From positions 1 through 64,000 of the forward strand of contig CBDCIS010000001.1 in the NCBI GenBank assembly GCA_965217565.1: a DNA stretch of 64,000 nucleotides, given 5' to 3'. Both the position numbers and the translations under genes were made by a program. Numbering within the stretch: the first letter of the stretch is position 1; the number at the start of each line of letters is the position of its first letter. The stretch comes from CBDCIS01 sp965217565 (GTDB lineage: Bacteria; Chloroflexota; Dehalococcoidia; Lucifugimonadales; CATOSD01). The notes under the pieces are model-generated. The model searched no databases. It was given only the letters and a program-made list of their open reading frames with translations, and was not told where the DNA came from. This document shows positions 8,263 to 16,862 of this stretch, one piece after another.

Positions 8263-9084
8263 TTGTCCGCGACAGAGCGTTGGAAGAGCAGGGTAGAGAG
8301 GCATCACGAACAGTCTCTGAGCGTTCAGAGAGACGCGCCTCCGGGGGCGGACTTCTGGCGGAGCCGCGCCGCAAGCTTCAGGGCCGACCTTAACGCAACC
8401 GGAGACCCTGTCCTCGACAGGCTGTTCGAGATGGTCGAACCCGGTACAACAGTGCTCGACGTAGGGGCCGGCGCCGGGAGGCTCGCACTGCCCCTCGCGC
8501 TGCGCTGCCGTCACGTCACCGTCGTCGAGCCTTCCGAGTCCATGCTCGAGCAGCTGCGAGAAGTCGCCAAAGAGGCCGAGGTGCACAACATCACCTTAGT
8601 GCAGGCAATCTGGGAGGAGGCCATCGCACCACCCGCCGACCTCGTGGTCTGCGCCCACGTGGTTTACGGCGTAACCGAGATCGACGCCTTCATCGGCAAG
8701 CTGGCTTCCCACGCCGCGCGTCGCGTCGCCATCTTCGTGTTCATGGAGTCGCCCCCAAGCCGGGTCGCGCCCTTCTGGAAACCCGTTTACGGTGAGGAGC
8801 GCCTGAACATGCCCGCGCTGCCCGAGCTCCTCCAGGTCCTCTGGGAAATGGACATATACCCAGACGTCCGCATGCTCCCTCCCAACGCCCCCACAACCTA
8901 CGAGAGCCGTGAAGAGATAGTGCGGCAGGCTCGTAGCTTCCTCTGGATAACGCCCGGAACAGAAGCCGAAAGACGCCTGGAGGCCGTAGCCCAGGAGCTT
9001 ATCAGCCGGACACCCGAAGGCTACGCCATCAGGGGCGTCCCCCCAAGACGCAACGCTCTCGTAACCTGGCAAACCAACCCCTGA
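8263..9084 (+). CDS. Class I SAM-dependent methyltransferase
   Basis: 273 residues. Motif I is VLDVGAGAGR (64-73), followed by an acidic post-I strand ending VVEPS, as expected for SAM binding in a Rossmann-like methyltransferase. The rest (LVVCAHVVYGVTEIDAF, then a Pro/Arg-rich C-terminus) does not identify the substrate. The start is TTG 8263 with AGGGGC upstream. It follows the serine hydrolase closely and precedes the VOC protein by 52 bp, so co-transcription is plausible. Confidence 0.75.
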   Translation: MSATERWKSRVERHHEQSLSVQRDAPPGADFWRSRAASFRADLNATGDPVLDRLFEMVEPGTTVLDVGAGAGRLALPLALRCRHVTVVEPSESMLEQLREVAKEAEVHNITLVQAIWEEAIAPPADLVVCAHVVYGVTEIDAFIGKLASHAARRVAIFVFMESPPSRVAPFWKPVYGEERLNMPALPELLQVLWEMDIYPDVRMLPPNAPTTYESREEIVRQARSFLWITPGTEAERRLEAVAQELISRTPEGYAIRGVPPRRNALVTWQTNP

Positions 9085-9136
9085 GCCGCCAAATCTGGTA
9101 AACTGAAATACCGACAAACCACTAGAGGAGGTTCCC

Positions 9137-9607
9137 ATGGTCAAACCCAAGCAGCTTGGTCATCTGGTAATACGAGTGCGAGACTTGGAAGCGTCGGAGC
9201 GCTTCTACACCGACGTTCTGGGCCTCCACGTCACCAACAAGCGCCCCGGAAGCATGACCTTCATGAGCGCGGGCGATGCCTCTTCTCACGAGCTCGCCCT
9301 CGTGCCAGTAGGCGAGGAAGCCCCCGGCCCTGAGAAGGACAGAGTTGGCCTCTTCCACTTCGCCTGGGAGATGGAGACCTTCGATGACCTCAAAACCCTG
9401 TACCAGGATATGAAGCGAAAGGACGTCAACATCGGGGGCATCGGCGACCACGGCATCTCCATCGGCGTCTATCTCTTCGATCCCGACGGCAACGAAATCG
9501 AGGTCTTCTACGAAAGCCCAAAGGAAGAGTGGCCCGCCGACGGCGACCTCTTCACCGGCAAGTTCCCCCGGAGCCTCGAGGAGGAGCCAGCCGCCGCGAC
9601 CGCCTAG
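9137..9607 (+). CDS. VOC-family protein (glyoxalase / extradiol dioxygenase-like)
   Basis: 156 residues forming one pair of beta-alpha-beta-beta-beta modules. The metal-ligand pattern is H9 (GHLVIRV), H74 (LFHFAWE) and E122 (DPDGNEIEVF), matching catechol 2,3-dioxygenase and glyoxalase relatives. The sequence FYTDVLGL is typical of the superfamily. The substrate cannot be read from sequence. A strong AGAGGAGG site precedes ATG 9137. The amidase starts 22 bp later, suggesting an operon that may process an amide or aromatic compound. Confidence 0.8.
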   Translation: MVKPKQLGHLVIRVRDLEASERFYTDVLGLHVTNKRPGSMTFMSAGDASSHELALVPVGEEAPGPEKDRVGLFHFAWEMETFDDLKTLYQDMKRKDVNIGGIGDHGISIGVYLFDPDGNEIEVFYESPKEEWPADGDLFTGKFPRSLEEEPAAATA

Positions 9608-9629
9608 CCGGTCGCCTAGGTGGCGCGCC

Positions 9630-11084
9630 ATGACGACAAACCAAATCCAACCCTACTCGCCGGCAAGCCACATGATGCGCGCTCTCAGGGAGCGCCAGCT
9701 ATCGGCCGTCGAGCTCCTAGAGCTTCACCTGGCCCGCGTCGCGCGCTTCAACCCGACGCTGAACGCCATCGTAACGCCCGACTACGAACATGCGCGAACA
9801 CTCGCCGAGGCAGCCGACGCGGAGAGGGCGCGAGGCTCCGAGCGCCCGCTGCTTGGCCTTCCCCTTACCATCAAGGACTGCATCGACGTCGAGGGGCTGC
9901 CCGGCACGGCCGGCCTGGAGGCGTTCGCCGACCGCGTTCCCGCGGCCGACTCGCGGCTGGCCGCCCGCGTGCGCGAGGCCGGCGCAGTCATCATCGGCAA
10001 GACAAACGTCCCGCCCAACGCCGGCGACTGGCAGTCCGCGAATCCCATCTTTGGCCGCTCCAACAACCCCTGGGACCTGGCCCGCACTCCAGGAGGCAGC
10101 ACGGGCGGAGGCGCCGCCGCGGTCGCCGCAGCCCTGTCCCCCCTCGAGTTCGGCAGCGACATAGGCGGCTCCATTCGCGTCCCGGCGGCTTTCTGCGGCA
10201 TCTACGGGCACAAGCCCAGCGAGACCGCTCTGCCGCGCAGCGGGCACTTCCCAGGCTCGCCCATGCCGAACGCCGGCGTCGTCTTGCCCGTCCAGGGCCC
10301 GTTGGCCCGCTCCGCAATTGACCTCGAGCTCGCCTTCAACGTGATCGCAGGGCCGGACGTTGGCGAAGACGTCGCCTGGCGTCTCCACGTCCCCAGGGCG
10401 CGGCACGATGAGCTCGCCGGGTTCCGTGTAGCCGTGCTGCCGCCCATCGAATGGCTTCCCGTGGACAACGAGATAGTAGAGGCCCAGCAAAGGCTGACAG
10501 CAGCCCTCAGAGAAAGAGGCGCTATCGTTCAGGAGGCCCAGCCCGAGGGCTTTGGCGATCTCCGCCCCCATCACCGACTCTACTCCTCGATACTGGCGCT
10601 GATGACCGCGCCGCCAAACGCCGAGCAGCGGCGCCGTCTTGCCCAGAACATGCGCGCAAGCGGAAACGAATTCGACATAGCGACGGCCCTCGGCCTGGAG
10701 GCAAGCGGAGCAGAGTACATCGCCTGGCTCGCCGAACGAGAGCGCTTCCGACAGGCGTACCGCGAATTCTTCCGCGAGTGGGACGTGCTTCTCGCGCCCA
10801 TAACCCTCGTCCCGGCCTTCCCGCACACCGACGCGCCCTGGCCCAAGCGAGCGCTGGACATAAACGGCCAGGCGGTATCCTACGGCCTCCAAACCGTGTA
10901 CCCGGCTGTCGCGACACTCTGCGGTCAGCCCGCCACCGCGTTCCCGTTCGGCCAAACCCGCTCCGGCCTCCCCATCGGCTTACAGGCCGTAGGCCCCTAC
11001 CTCGAAGACCGCACGCCAATGCGCTTCGCCGCGCTCGTCGAAAAGGAGCTGGAAGCCTTCCATCCTCCACCCGGCTACGAATAG
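9630..11084 (+). CDS. Amidase (amidase-signature family)
   Basis: 484 residues with the amidase-signature Ser-cisSer-Lys triad: K82 in LTIKDCIDVEG, S157 in GGSTGGG, and nucleophile S181 in GSDIGGSIRVPAAFCG. The family hydrolyses aliphatic or aryl amides and includes GatA, but there are no GatB/GatC neighbours and residues after 190 diverge from GatA, so a catabolic amidase is more likely. The ATG at 9630 lies 22 bp after the VOC gene. It is convergent with the arylsulfotransferase-like gene. Confidence 0.85.
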   Translation: MTTNQIQPYSPASHMMRALRERQLSAVELLELHLARVARFNPTLNAIVTPDYEHARTLAEAADAERARGSERPLLGLPLTIKDCIDVEGLPGTAGLEAFADRVPAADSRLAARVREAGAVIIGKTNVPPNAGDWQSANPIFGRSNNPWDLARTPGGSTGGGAAAVAAALSPLEFGSDIGGSIRVPAAFCGIYGHKPSETALPRSGHFPGSPMPNAGVVLPVQGPLARSAIDLELAFNVIAGPDVGEDVAWRLHVPRARHDELAGFRVAVLPPIEWLPVDNEIVEAQQRLTAALRERGAIVQEAQPEGFGDLRPHHRLYSSILALMTAPPNAEQRRRLAQNMRASGNEFDIATALGLEASGAEYIAWLAERERFRQAYREFFREWDVLLAPITLVPAFPHTDAPWPKRALDINGQAVSYGLQTVYPAVATLCGQPATAFPFGQTRSGLPIGLQAVGPYLEDRTPMRFAALVEKELEAFHPPPGYE

Positions 11085-11112
11085 TCAGAGTCCGGCTTCT
11101 GAAAAACTACCC

Positions 11113-12231
11113 TCACAACCTCTCGTACAGCCGGTTGAGATTCGCGTGCCTGCCCGGGTCCAGATCCCGGCCGCTCAGCGCCGGATGCTCCGGCCCGTAC
11201 CGGTGCGCCCGGTACGAGTTGTTGTTGACGCCGCCAAACCTGGAGTCCGGCACGAAGAACGGGTTCACGTACTCCCACGCGATCTCCTTGCTCGGCGTAA
11301 TCTCCAGCAGCCGCCCCGCGCCGCCCTCGCACACCAGCGTGTTCCCATTCGGCAGACGCTCCGCTCCACTGATGTGAAAGCTGAAGAACTGTATCGGCTG
11401 CATCCCCTTGTACTCCCACGCGATTTCGCTCGTCGCGGGGTCCACTTCCACTACCCTCGACCCGCTTGGCCCACGCCGGTGCGGCCCGTTGTCGAATACC
11501 AGCACCCGGCCGTTGTCGAGGAACGTGGCGTTGTGCTGGTGAGACAACAGACCCGGCCCCCACTTCCAGCGAAACTCCCCCGTCTCCCTGCTCACGATGC
11601 CAACGGTGTCTATCTGCCGAAAGCTGAGCAGGAAGTCGCTCTCAGGCGTCAGGTCGATAGAGTTGCCATGAGTCCATTCCCGCCGGCCCTCCAGGGGACA
11701 GATGACGTCCTCCTCGACGTCCATGTGCTCCCACAAGCGCCACTCCCGCGCGGCGGAGCCGTCGGGCGCGACCTCCCTCAGCACGTCGCCGAACATCATC
11801 TCGGGGTCCCCGTCAGAGGAATAACCGCCGCGTATCCGCGAAGTCAGCTCCTCGGACACCTCTTCCCAGATAAGCGTAAGCGTGTTGCCGTTCGGCAGCC
11901 GAACGAAGTCGTGGTGAACCATCGGCTCCTCGTACACCCACACCTCGTTGCCTTCCCAGTCGAGCTCGAAAAGCCCCGCTGATGAGCCTCCAAAGCCGGG
12001 CGCTCCCTCGACGTCCGACGGCGGCCTCATGCGGCACAGCAGGTTGCCGCCGGGGAGCAGGTAAGCGTGGGGAATGCCCCTATCGGAGCGCCAGCGATGG
12101 CAGATGCGGCCCTCCATGTCTATCAGCGTCGCGTGTTCGCCGCCCGTGTTGGTCACCAGCGTGTAACCCGTATAGCATTGCTGGCGCGCGTAGTAGATCA
12201 ACCCGGTTGGATGATGGACAGACCATCCCAT
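11113..12231 (-). CDS. Arylsulfotransferase-like beta-propeller protein
   Basis: 372 residues rich in repeated blade motifs of the LPNGNTL type (HDFVRLPNGNTLTL, ERLPNGNTLVC, LPGGNLLCR) with regular Trp/Glu blades, as in the ASST/arylsulfotransferase superfamily. Classical ASST is periplasmic and uses catalytic histidines; H residues in PHAYLLPGG, VHHDFVRL and HQHNATFL are candidates. No signal peptide is evident, so cytoplasmic location or a different role is possible. ATG 12231 has GAGG upstream. It sits 32 bp downstream of the glycerate kinase gene on the same strand. Confidence 0.65.
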   Translation of the reverse strand: MGWSVHHPTGLIYYARQQCYTGYTLVTNTGGEHATLIDMEGRICHRWRSDRGIPHAYLLPGGNLLCRMRPPSDVEGAPGFGGSSAGLFELDWEGNEVWVYEEPMVHHDFVRLPNGNTLTLIWEEVSEELTSRIRGGYSSDGDPEMMFGDVLREVAPDGSAAREWRLWEHMDVEEDVICPLEGRREWTHGNSIDLTPESDFLLSFRQIDTVGIVSRETGEFRWKWGPGLLSHQHNATFLDNGRVLVFDNGPHRRGPSGSRVVEVDPATSEIAWEYKGMQPIQFFSFHISGAERLPNGNTLVCEGGAGRLLEITPSKEIAWEYVNPFFVPDSRFGGVNNNSYRAHRYGPEHPALSGRDLDPGRHANLNRLYERL

Positions 12232-12263
12232 GTGTTATCCTCGCAATCAGAATCACCCTGCCG

Positions 12264-13415
12264 CTACCCACTCCCGAACACCCTGCCTCCCACTACCATG
12301 AGGCGCATCGCCCGCTCCGTGGCGTCCGCGATCAACTCAGAGGCCAGGCGTGAGGAGTCTTCCAGGCTCATCGGCGCGGGAGTGATGGCTGCCGCTGCGT
12401 CTATGCCGTGCTCGTGCACGACGGGGTAGCCCTCGCCCAGGGAGCCCGCCACCGCAATCACCGGAATGCCCCGCGCCCTGGCTCTACGGGCCACGCCTAT
12501 CGGGGCCTTGTTATAGACCGTTTGGTAGTCCAGGCAGCCCTCGCCGGTGATGACCAGGTCGGCGTCAACCAGTTGCTCATCTATTCCCACGGTGCCAAGC
12601 ACGATGTCCACGCCCGGCCTCAACTCGCCCTCGAGGAACGCGACGAACCCTCCTCCGAGGCCTCCCGCCGCGCCCGCGCCCGGCATGTCGTCGATTTCGA
12701 CGCCTATGTCGCGCTTGACTACCTCGGCGAATCGCTGGAGCGCGGAGTCGAGCCGCGCCACCATCTCCGGGGTCGCGCCCTTCTGTGGCCCGTAGATCGC
12801 CGATGCCCCCTCGAGGCCGGTCAGCGGATTGCTCACGTCGCAGGCCACCATGAACTTGGACTCCCGCGCCCTAGCGTCCAGCCCAGAGGTGTCGATTCTC
12901 TCCAGTCGGGATAGGGACTCCCCGCCAAACGGCAGTTCCCGGCCCTTGTCGTCCACAAGGCTTATCCCCAAGGCCTGCGCCATACCCGCCCCGCCATCAT
13001 TCGTCGCGCTGCCGCCGATTCCAATGATGAAGCGGCGGAACCCGCTATCCAGGGCGCGCAAAATCGCCTCGCCCAGCCCATATGTGGTCGTGGCCAGGGG
13101 ATTTCGACTCTCCGCGGGCAGCAACGCGAGGCCAGAGGTTCGCGCCATCTCTATGACAGCCGTGTTACCGTCGCCCATAGCTCCCCATTCCGCCTCGATC
13201 TCGTCGCCAAGCGGCCCCGTCACCCTCGAACCGATCACCCGGCCCGACGAAATCCCCACCAGCGTCTCCAGAGTGCCGTCTCCGCCGTCCGCCACCGGCG
13301 TCAAGCAGACCGTCGCGTCAGGCAGCGTCCTGCGGACGCCTCTCTCCATAGCCTTGGCCGCCTCAACAGCGGATATGCTCCCCTTGAACGCCTGAGGCGC
13401 AATAACAACCTTCAT
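12264..13415 (-). CDS. Glycerate kinase (GarK/GlxK family)
   Basis: Phosphorylates D-glycerate, feeding it into glycolysis. 383 residues, the usual length. Family signatures include IAPQAFKGSISA at the N-terminus, TPVADGGDGTLETL, and IGIGGSATNDGGAG in the middle. The frame is open upstream to 14045 by chance, but homology clearly begins at ATG 13415 (MKVVIAPQAFKG). It is probably co-transcribed with the downstream arylsulfotransferase-like gene. The LutA/GlcF-like gene at 5.4-6.2 kb is a possible functional link through glycolate oxidation, though not an operon partner. Confidence 0.92.
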   Translation of the reverse strand: MKVVIAPQAFKGSISAVEAAKAMERGVRRTLPDATVCLTPVADGGDGTLETLVGISSGRVIGSRVTGPLGDEIEAEWGAMGDGNTAVIEMARTSGLALLPAESRNPLATTTYGLGEAILRALDSGFRRFIIGIGGSATNDGGAGMAQALGISLVDDKGRELPFGGESLSRLERIDTSGLDARARESKFMVACDVSNPLTGLEGASAIYGPQKGATPEMVARLDSALQRFAEVVKRDIGVEIDDMPGAGAAGGLGGGFVAFLEGELRPGVDIVLGTVGIDEQLVDADLVITGEGCLDYQTVYNKAPIGVARRARARGIPVIAVAGSLGEGYPVVHEHGIDAAAAITPAPMSLEDSSRLASELIADATERAMRLMVVGGRVFGSG

Positions 13416-13550
13416 AGCGCCCACATTATAGCATGAGCAACGCGGCGTCCGATTGCCAACGCTCTCACACCTCCGGGGCATTCTGCTATCATTGGGTGCA
13501 ACCGACACCGCAACACGAAGGAGACCAATAAGGGAACATTCCGCGTCGAA

Positions 13551-13916
13551 ATGGAAGTAGGGGATCCCGAAGGACGTCGTTTCGAGCGAGTGGATGCCCT
13601 GGTTGACACCGACGCAACTTACACAACCCTGCCATCTCCCATGCTGGTAAGACTGGGAGTGCGCCCGCTCGAAAGAGGGTCGTTCGTGTTGGCGGACGGC
13701 GCCAGAACGGAGATAGGAATCGGGCAGACCATGGTCAGGCTCGATGGCCGGCAGTTCGTCGTGCCCGTAGTGTTCGGTGACGAGAACGCCGCACCTCTGC
13801 TGGGAGTTGTAACGTTGGAGACATTCCGCCTCGGTGTAGATACCATAAGGATGCGGTTGGTCCCGGCCGAGGGTCTGCTGATGCGCCGGGAACCCGCCGA
13901 CCCACTGATTAACTGA
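13551..13916 (+). CDS. Retropepsin-like aspartic protease, possibly decaying
   Basis: A 121-residue clan AA aspartic-protease-like protein. The region DALVDTDATYTTLP corresponds to the catalytic DTGA(T) loop, but Gly is replaced by Asp (DTDA). It continues with the expected strands (FVLADGARTEIGIG, PLLGVVTLETFRLGVD). The best ribosome-binding site, AAGGAG at 13518-13523, is 27 nt from ATG 13551. It is spaced 6 nt from codon 13530, which is now AAG in a frame that continues GTFRVEMEVGD. A lost ATG there would explain the mismatch. Expression and activity are both doubtful. Confidence 0.6.
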   Translation: MEVGDPEGRRFERVDALVDTDATYTTLPSPMLVRLGVRPLERGSFVLADGARTEIGIGQTMVRLDGRQFVVPVVFGDENAAPLLGVVTLETFRLGVDTIRMRLVPAEGLLMRREPADPLIN

Positions 13917-14093
13917 CACACTCCTTCTCCATATCGCCATTGTTCCATATGCGTAACCCACGCGCGCCTGTGGGCCGCCGCAAACGTCCCCACTGTCGAC
14001 TCGCCAACCCTCCACATGCGTTCCCGGATCGGCGCAAAATGGCAAATCAGACCCATTGACAATAGAAGACTATTTCAATATCTTAATAGCGCT

Positions 14094-14399
14094 ATGCCAC
14101 GAAAGAAGAATGAGGAGCCCACCCGCCAGCTATACGCGGCTGTTAGGGAAGACCTATATCTAGCCTCGAAGGGCAAGGCCGCCGAGCTGCGTATGTCTCT
14201 CAGGGAGTTTGTAGAGCACGCGCTGGAACTCGCGCTGTCCGGCCAGCAAGCCGCTGGCGCACAGCCTCCGGCCGTCGCCCCCACCTCCGTCTGGGATGAC
14301 GAATACATCCGCTTGCAATCCAGGCAGCCGCTCGGCTCCCCGGTGGAGCTCACCAAAGAGGAAGCCCAAAAGCTCATCAGATCCGGGCCGGACTCATAG
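14094..14399 (+). CDS. Putative antitoxin / RHH-type regulatory protein
   Basis: 101 residues: a basic N-terminus (MPRKKNEEPTRQLYAAVRED), a helical stretch (KGKAAELRMSLREFVEHALELAL) like the helix pair of ribbon-helix-helix antitoxins, and a Pro-rich acidic tail ending with EEAQKLIRSG. ATG 14094 is chosen because homology-like sequence begins there; upstream bases are A/T-rich (TATTTCAATATCTTAATAGC) and probably hold the promoter. A PIN-domain gene lies 369 bp downstream on the same strand, separated by an inverted-repeat element. That suggests a VapB-like role. Confidence 0.55.
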   Translation: MPRKKNEEPTRQLYAAVREDLYLASKGKAAELRMSLREFVEHALELALSGQQAAGAQPPAVAPTSVWDDEYIRLQSRQPLGSPVELTKEEAQKLIRSGPDS

Positions 14400-14518
14400 C
14401 CGGGCCCCTGGCGAGGACAATTCTCGCAGCCTTCCCCGGAGGCGGCTGACAAGGGTAGGTATTTGGCGGTTCATAGCTACAAGTCATAGCTATGACATCG
14501 CAATTCAGGTCAACGTAT

Positions 14519-14694
14519 GTCATTCCGAGTGAGCGTAGCGAACCGAGGAATCCAGAATGGCGCATTGCAGACAACGCCATGACGTCGCCGCACCGGTTGG
14601 CTTGTTACAGGCAGGGCGGTAGTTGCAATCGGAAGACTCTGGATTGCCGAGCGGCTAGCCACTTCGTGGGTTCCTCGGCTGCGCTCGGAATGAC
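14519..14694. repeat. Inverted-repeat element between antitoxin-like and PIN genes
   Basis: The left arm at 14519-14556 begins GTCATTCCGAGTGAGCGTAG and ends GAGGAATCCAGA. The right arm at 14638-14694 begins TCTGGATTGCCGAG, includes GGGTTCCTCGGCTGCGCTCG and ends GGAATGAC, roughly the reverse complement of the left. About 80 bp lie between. The right arm matches a sequence at 39336-39390 and, more weakly, at 47473-47497. It has no coding capacity and looks like a MITE. Confidence 0.75.
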
Positions 14695-14768
14695 ATGTAC
14701 ACAGAGATACTTGCAATTCCCGTTTTGCCTACCCCTGGCAGCTCGGGGGCGGGTAGGGGAGATTTATC

Positions 14769-15158
14769 ATGGCTGACATGCTGCTCGACATAACCCTCTT
14801 TCGCGACTACCTCAAGGGTGTGCCCGCTGCTCGCTCTATCGTTGAGCAGGTCATCGACGGAAGGGCGACGGCCTCGGTGTCGTCCGTTACCGTCTATGAG
14901 CTTTGGCAAGAGCCGTCCCTGGACCGCAGAACCGAGATGGCCTACGCTGCCCTCTTGAGCTTTCTCGAAGAGGCCCCACTCTCCGTCGATGCCGCGAAGA
15001 GGGCCGGACTGCTGCTCGCCGCGCTCGATGATGAGCGGAGAAGTCCGCTCAGTTACCACGCCCTCGTTGCCGCCGTCGCGCAGGAGAGAGGAGAGCCTGT
15101 CTGCACGCGCGCCTCAGAGGGGTTTTCCGCCTTTCACGCCGACGTCATCAGCTACTGA
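14769..15158 (+). CDS. PIN-domain protein, degenerate VapC-like
   Basis: 129 residues with a PIN-like layout: first acidic residue in MLLDITLFRDYL, second in SSVTVYELWQ. The region where VapC toxins have a third Asp reads SYHALVAAVAQERG, with His in that place. The usual TN..DF motif reads TRASEGF. The nuclease site therefore looks incomplete. ATG 14769 has AGGGGAG upstream. The likely antitoxin partner is at 14094-14399, with a MITE-like element in between. Confidence 0.6.
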   Translation: MADMLLDITLFRDYLKGVPAARSIVEQVIDGRATASVSSVTVYELWQEPSLDRRTEMAYAALLSFLEEAPLSVDAAKRAGLLLAALDDERRSPLSYHALVAAVAQERGEPVCTRASEGFSAFHADVISY

Positions 15159-15185
15159 CGCTACCCACTACTACGGACGCAGGGA

Positions 15186-15350
15186 CGTTTTGCGTTTTGC
15201 GTAGGTTAGGGGATACCCGCCATGCTTTGTGTTTTACATAGGTTATAGCTACTATCATGCTTTGCATTTTGCGTAGGCTAGGCGATACCACCATGTTTTA
15301 CGTTTTACATAGGTTATAGCGACATATCATGCTTTGCGTTTTGCGCTGGT
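15186..15350 (+). repeat. Tandem array of ~36-bp units in alternating types
   Basis: Five imperfect units of about 35-36 bp, each carrying a (C/T)TTTNNNTTTT core followed by a purine-rich half and ending near CATG. Odd units have TTTTGCGTAGG(T/C)TAGG; even units have TTTTACATAGGTTATAG. The higher-order period is thus about 71-72 bp. There are no spacers of unrelated sequence, so this is not CRISPR. It fills the gap before the NfeD gene. Confidence 0.8.
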
Positions 15351-15434
15351 TGCCGCTACCATTGGAGGGAAGAGCCTCACAGGGCGTTCAGTTGAGACAA
15401 ACGGAGCCTCAATCCTCGTACAGGGACCTGCATC

Positions 15435-16844
15435 TTGACGCTATCCATGGCCCGCCGCGCGCTGGCACGCAAGCCTGAGACAACCGCCGCGTTCACACGG
15501 CAGGGCTGGGCAGTTCCCGCCTGGAGGCTCGCGGCCCTGGCGTTCATCGTTCTCGGCTTTGGCGGCTTTCTGATCGGGCAGGGCATCCCCGCGAGCGCCT
15601 CCAACCACCACGCCGCCATCGTGACCATCGACGGCGCCATCGATCCGCTGGCTGCTCGCCGCGTCTCTAGCGGCGTGGGCACCGCACTGGACGGCGGCGC
15701 CAGCGTTCTGATAGTCCAACTCAACACCCCGGGCGGTCTGTTCTCTTCCACCCGTGACATCGTAGAAAAACTGCTCACCTCGCCGATCCCCGTAGTCGTT
15801 TATGTCTCCCCTCCAGGCGCTCAGGCGGCATCCGCCGGAACCTTTATCACCGCGGCGGGGCACGTCGCCGCCATGGCGCCGGGAACCAATATCGGCGCGG
15901 CCGCCCCCGTCGCCGGCGATGGGGAGGACCTGCCCGATACCATGAAGTCCAAGGCCACCCAGGACGCCGCGGCATTCATGCGAAGCATCGCTGAAGAGCG
16001 GGGGCGCAACCCGCGGACGCTGGAGCAGACGGTCCAGAGCGCCGTCTCTCTCTCGGCTACCGAGGCTCTGGACGACAACGTCATCGACCTGGTAGCCCAG
16101 GACATCGGGGACCTTCTTGCGCAGCTCGACGGTATGAGGGTCACCCTCGTGAGCGGTGAGGTCACCCTCGAAACCCGCGGACTGGCGATTGACTCCATAA
16201 AAGCGACGCCGTTGGAAATCTTCATCGGCGTACTGGCGAACCCCAACGTCGCGTTCCTGCTTCTCAGCATCGGCTGCATCGGGATTCTCATTGAACTGAT
16301 GAATCCGGGAATGATCCTGCCTGGTGTTGGCGGCGTAATCGCGCTCGCGTTGGCATTCGTCGCGATCACAAACCTGCCCGTGAACTGGGTGGGGCTCGGC
16401 CTGATCGCGCTGGCGGCGCTGCTGCTCTACCTTGAGACCCAGGCTCCCGGCATCGGCGTGTTCGCTATCGGTGCGGGGATCAGCTTCATCGTCGGAGCCT
16501 TCATGCTATTCGGGGGACTCAGCCCTCCGCCGATTCCCTCTCCCAGCTTTAGAGTAAACCTCTGGGTGATAGGCATACTCTCCGCCATCATTTTCATTTC
16601 TCTTGGGTTCTTTCTCAGGGCCCTCAGGCAGGCTAGGGCAGCGGAGTATGAAAGCGCCTTCCGTCACCTTGTGGGCCAGATTGGCAAGACCACGACCGAG
16701 CTCAATCCAAGCGGGTCTGTGCGGCTTCGCAGCGAGATGTGGAGCGCGGTGACCGATTCGGGAGAGCCAATATCGGAAGGCGAGGAGGTGATCGTGTCCG
16801 ATGTTGAGGGACTCACGTTGAAAGTGTTCAGGCCGAGTCAATAG
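15435..16844 (+). CDS. NfeD-family membrane serine protease (ClpP-class)
   Basis: 469 residues. An N-terminal membrane anchor (about 31-50) is followed by a ClpP/crotonase-fold protease domain with nucleophile S133 in AQAASAGTF and a nearby Lys (K171 or K173, MKSKAT) as the general base. Four or five membrane helices follow (about 255-400), then a soluble OB-fold NfeD domain ending the protein (GQIGKTTTELNP ... GEEVIVSDVEGLTLKV). Family members cleave or regulate membrane proteins together with SPFH/stomatin partners, and such a gene starts 18 bp downstream. Start TTG 15435 is preferred over ATG 15447; neither has a strong RBS. Confidence 0.88.
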   Translation: MTLSMARRALARKPETTAAFTRQGWAVPAWRLAALAFIVLGFGGFLIGQGIPASASNHHAAIVTIDGAIDPLAARRVSSGVGTALDGGASVLIVQLNTPGGLFSSTRDIVEKLLTSPIPVVVYVSPPGAQAASAGTFITAAGHVAAMAPGTNIGAAAPVAGDGEDLPDTMKSKATQDAAAFMRSIAEERGRNPRTLEQTVQSAVSLSATEALDDNVIDLVAQDIGDLLAQLDGMRVTLVSGEVTLETRGLAIDSIKATPLEIFIGVLANPNVAFLLLSIGCIGILIELMNPGMILPGVGGVIALALAFVAITNLPVNWVGLGLIALAALLLYLETQAPGIGVFAIGAGISFIVGAFMLFGGLSPPPIPSPSFRVNLWVIGILSAIIFISLGFFLRALRQARAAEYESAFRHLVGQIGKTTTELNPSGSVRLRSEMWSAVTDSGEPISEGEEVIVSDVEGLTLKVFRPSQ

Positions 16845-16862
16845 AAACGGAAGGAGAAAGAG

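Noticed and set aside
9717..10955. 412-codon antisense frame in the amidase gene
   Set aside because: The amidase triad is on the plus strand; the antisense product has no recognisable domain.
12264..14045. A 593-codon minus-strand frame that could make glycerate kinase much longer
   Set aside because: Kinase homology begins at ATG 13415; the extra part is antisense to the aspartic protease gene and has no recognisable domain.
15186..15350. Possible CRISPR array
   Set aside because: Units are contiguous with no unique spacers and no cas genes are present.
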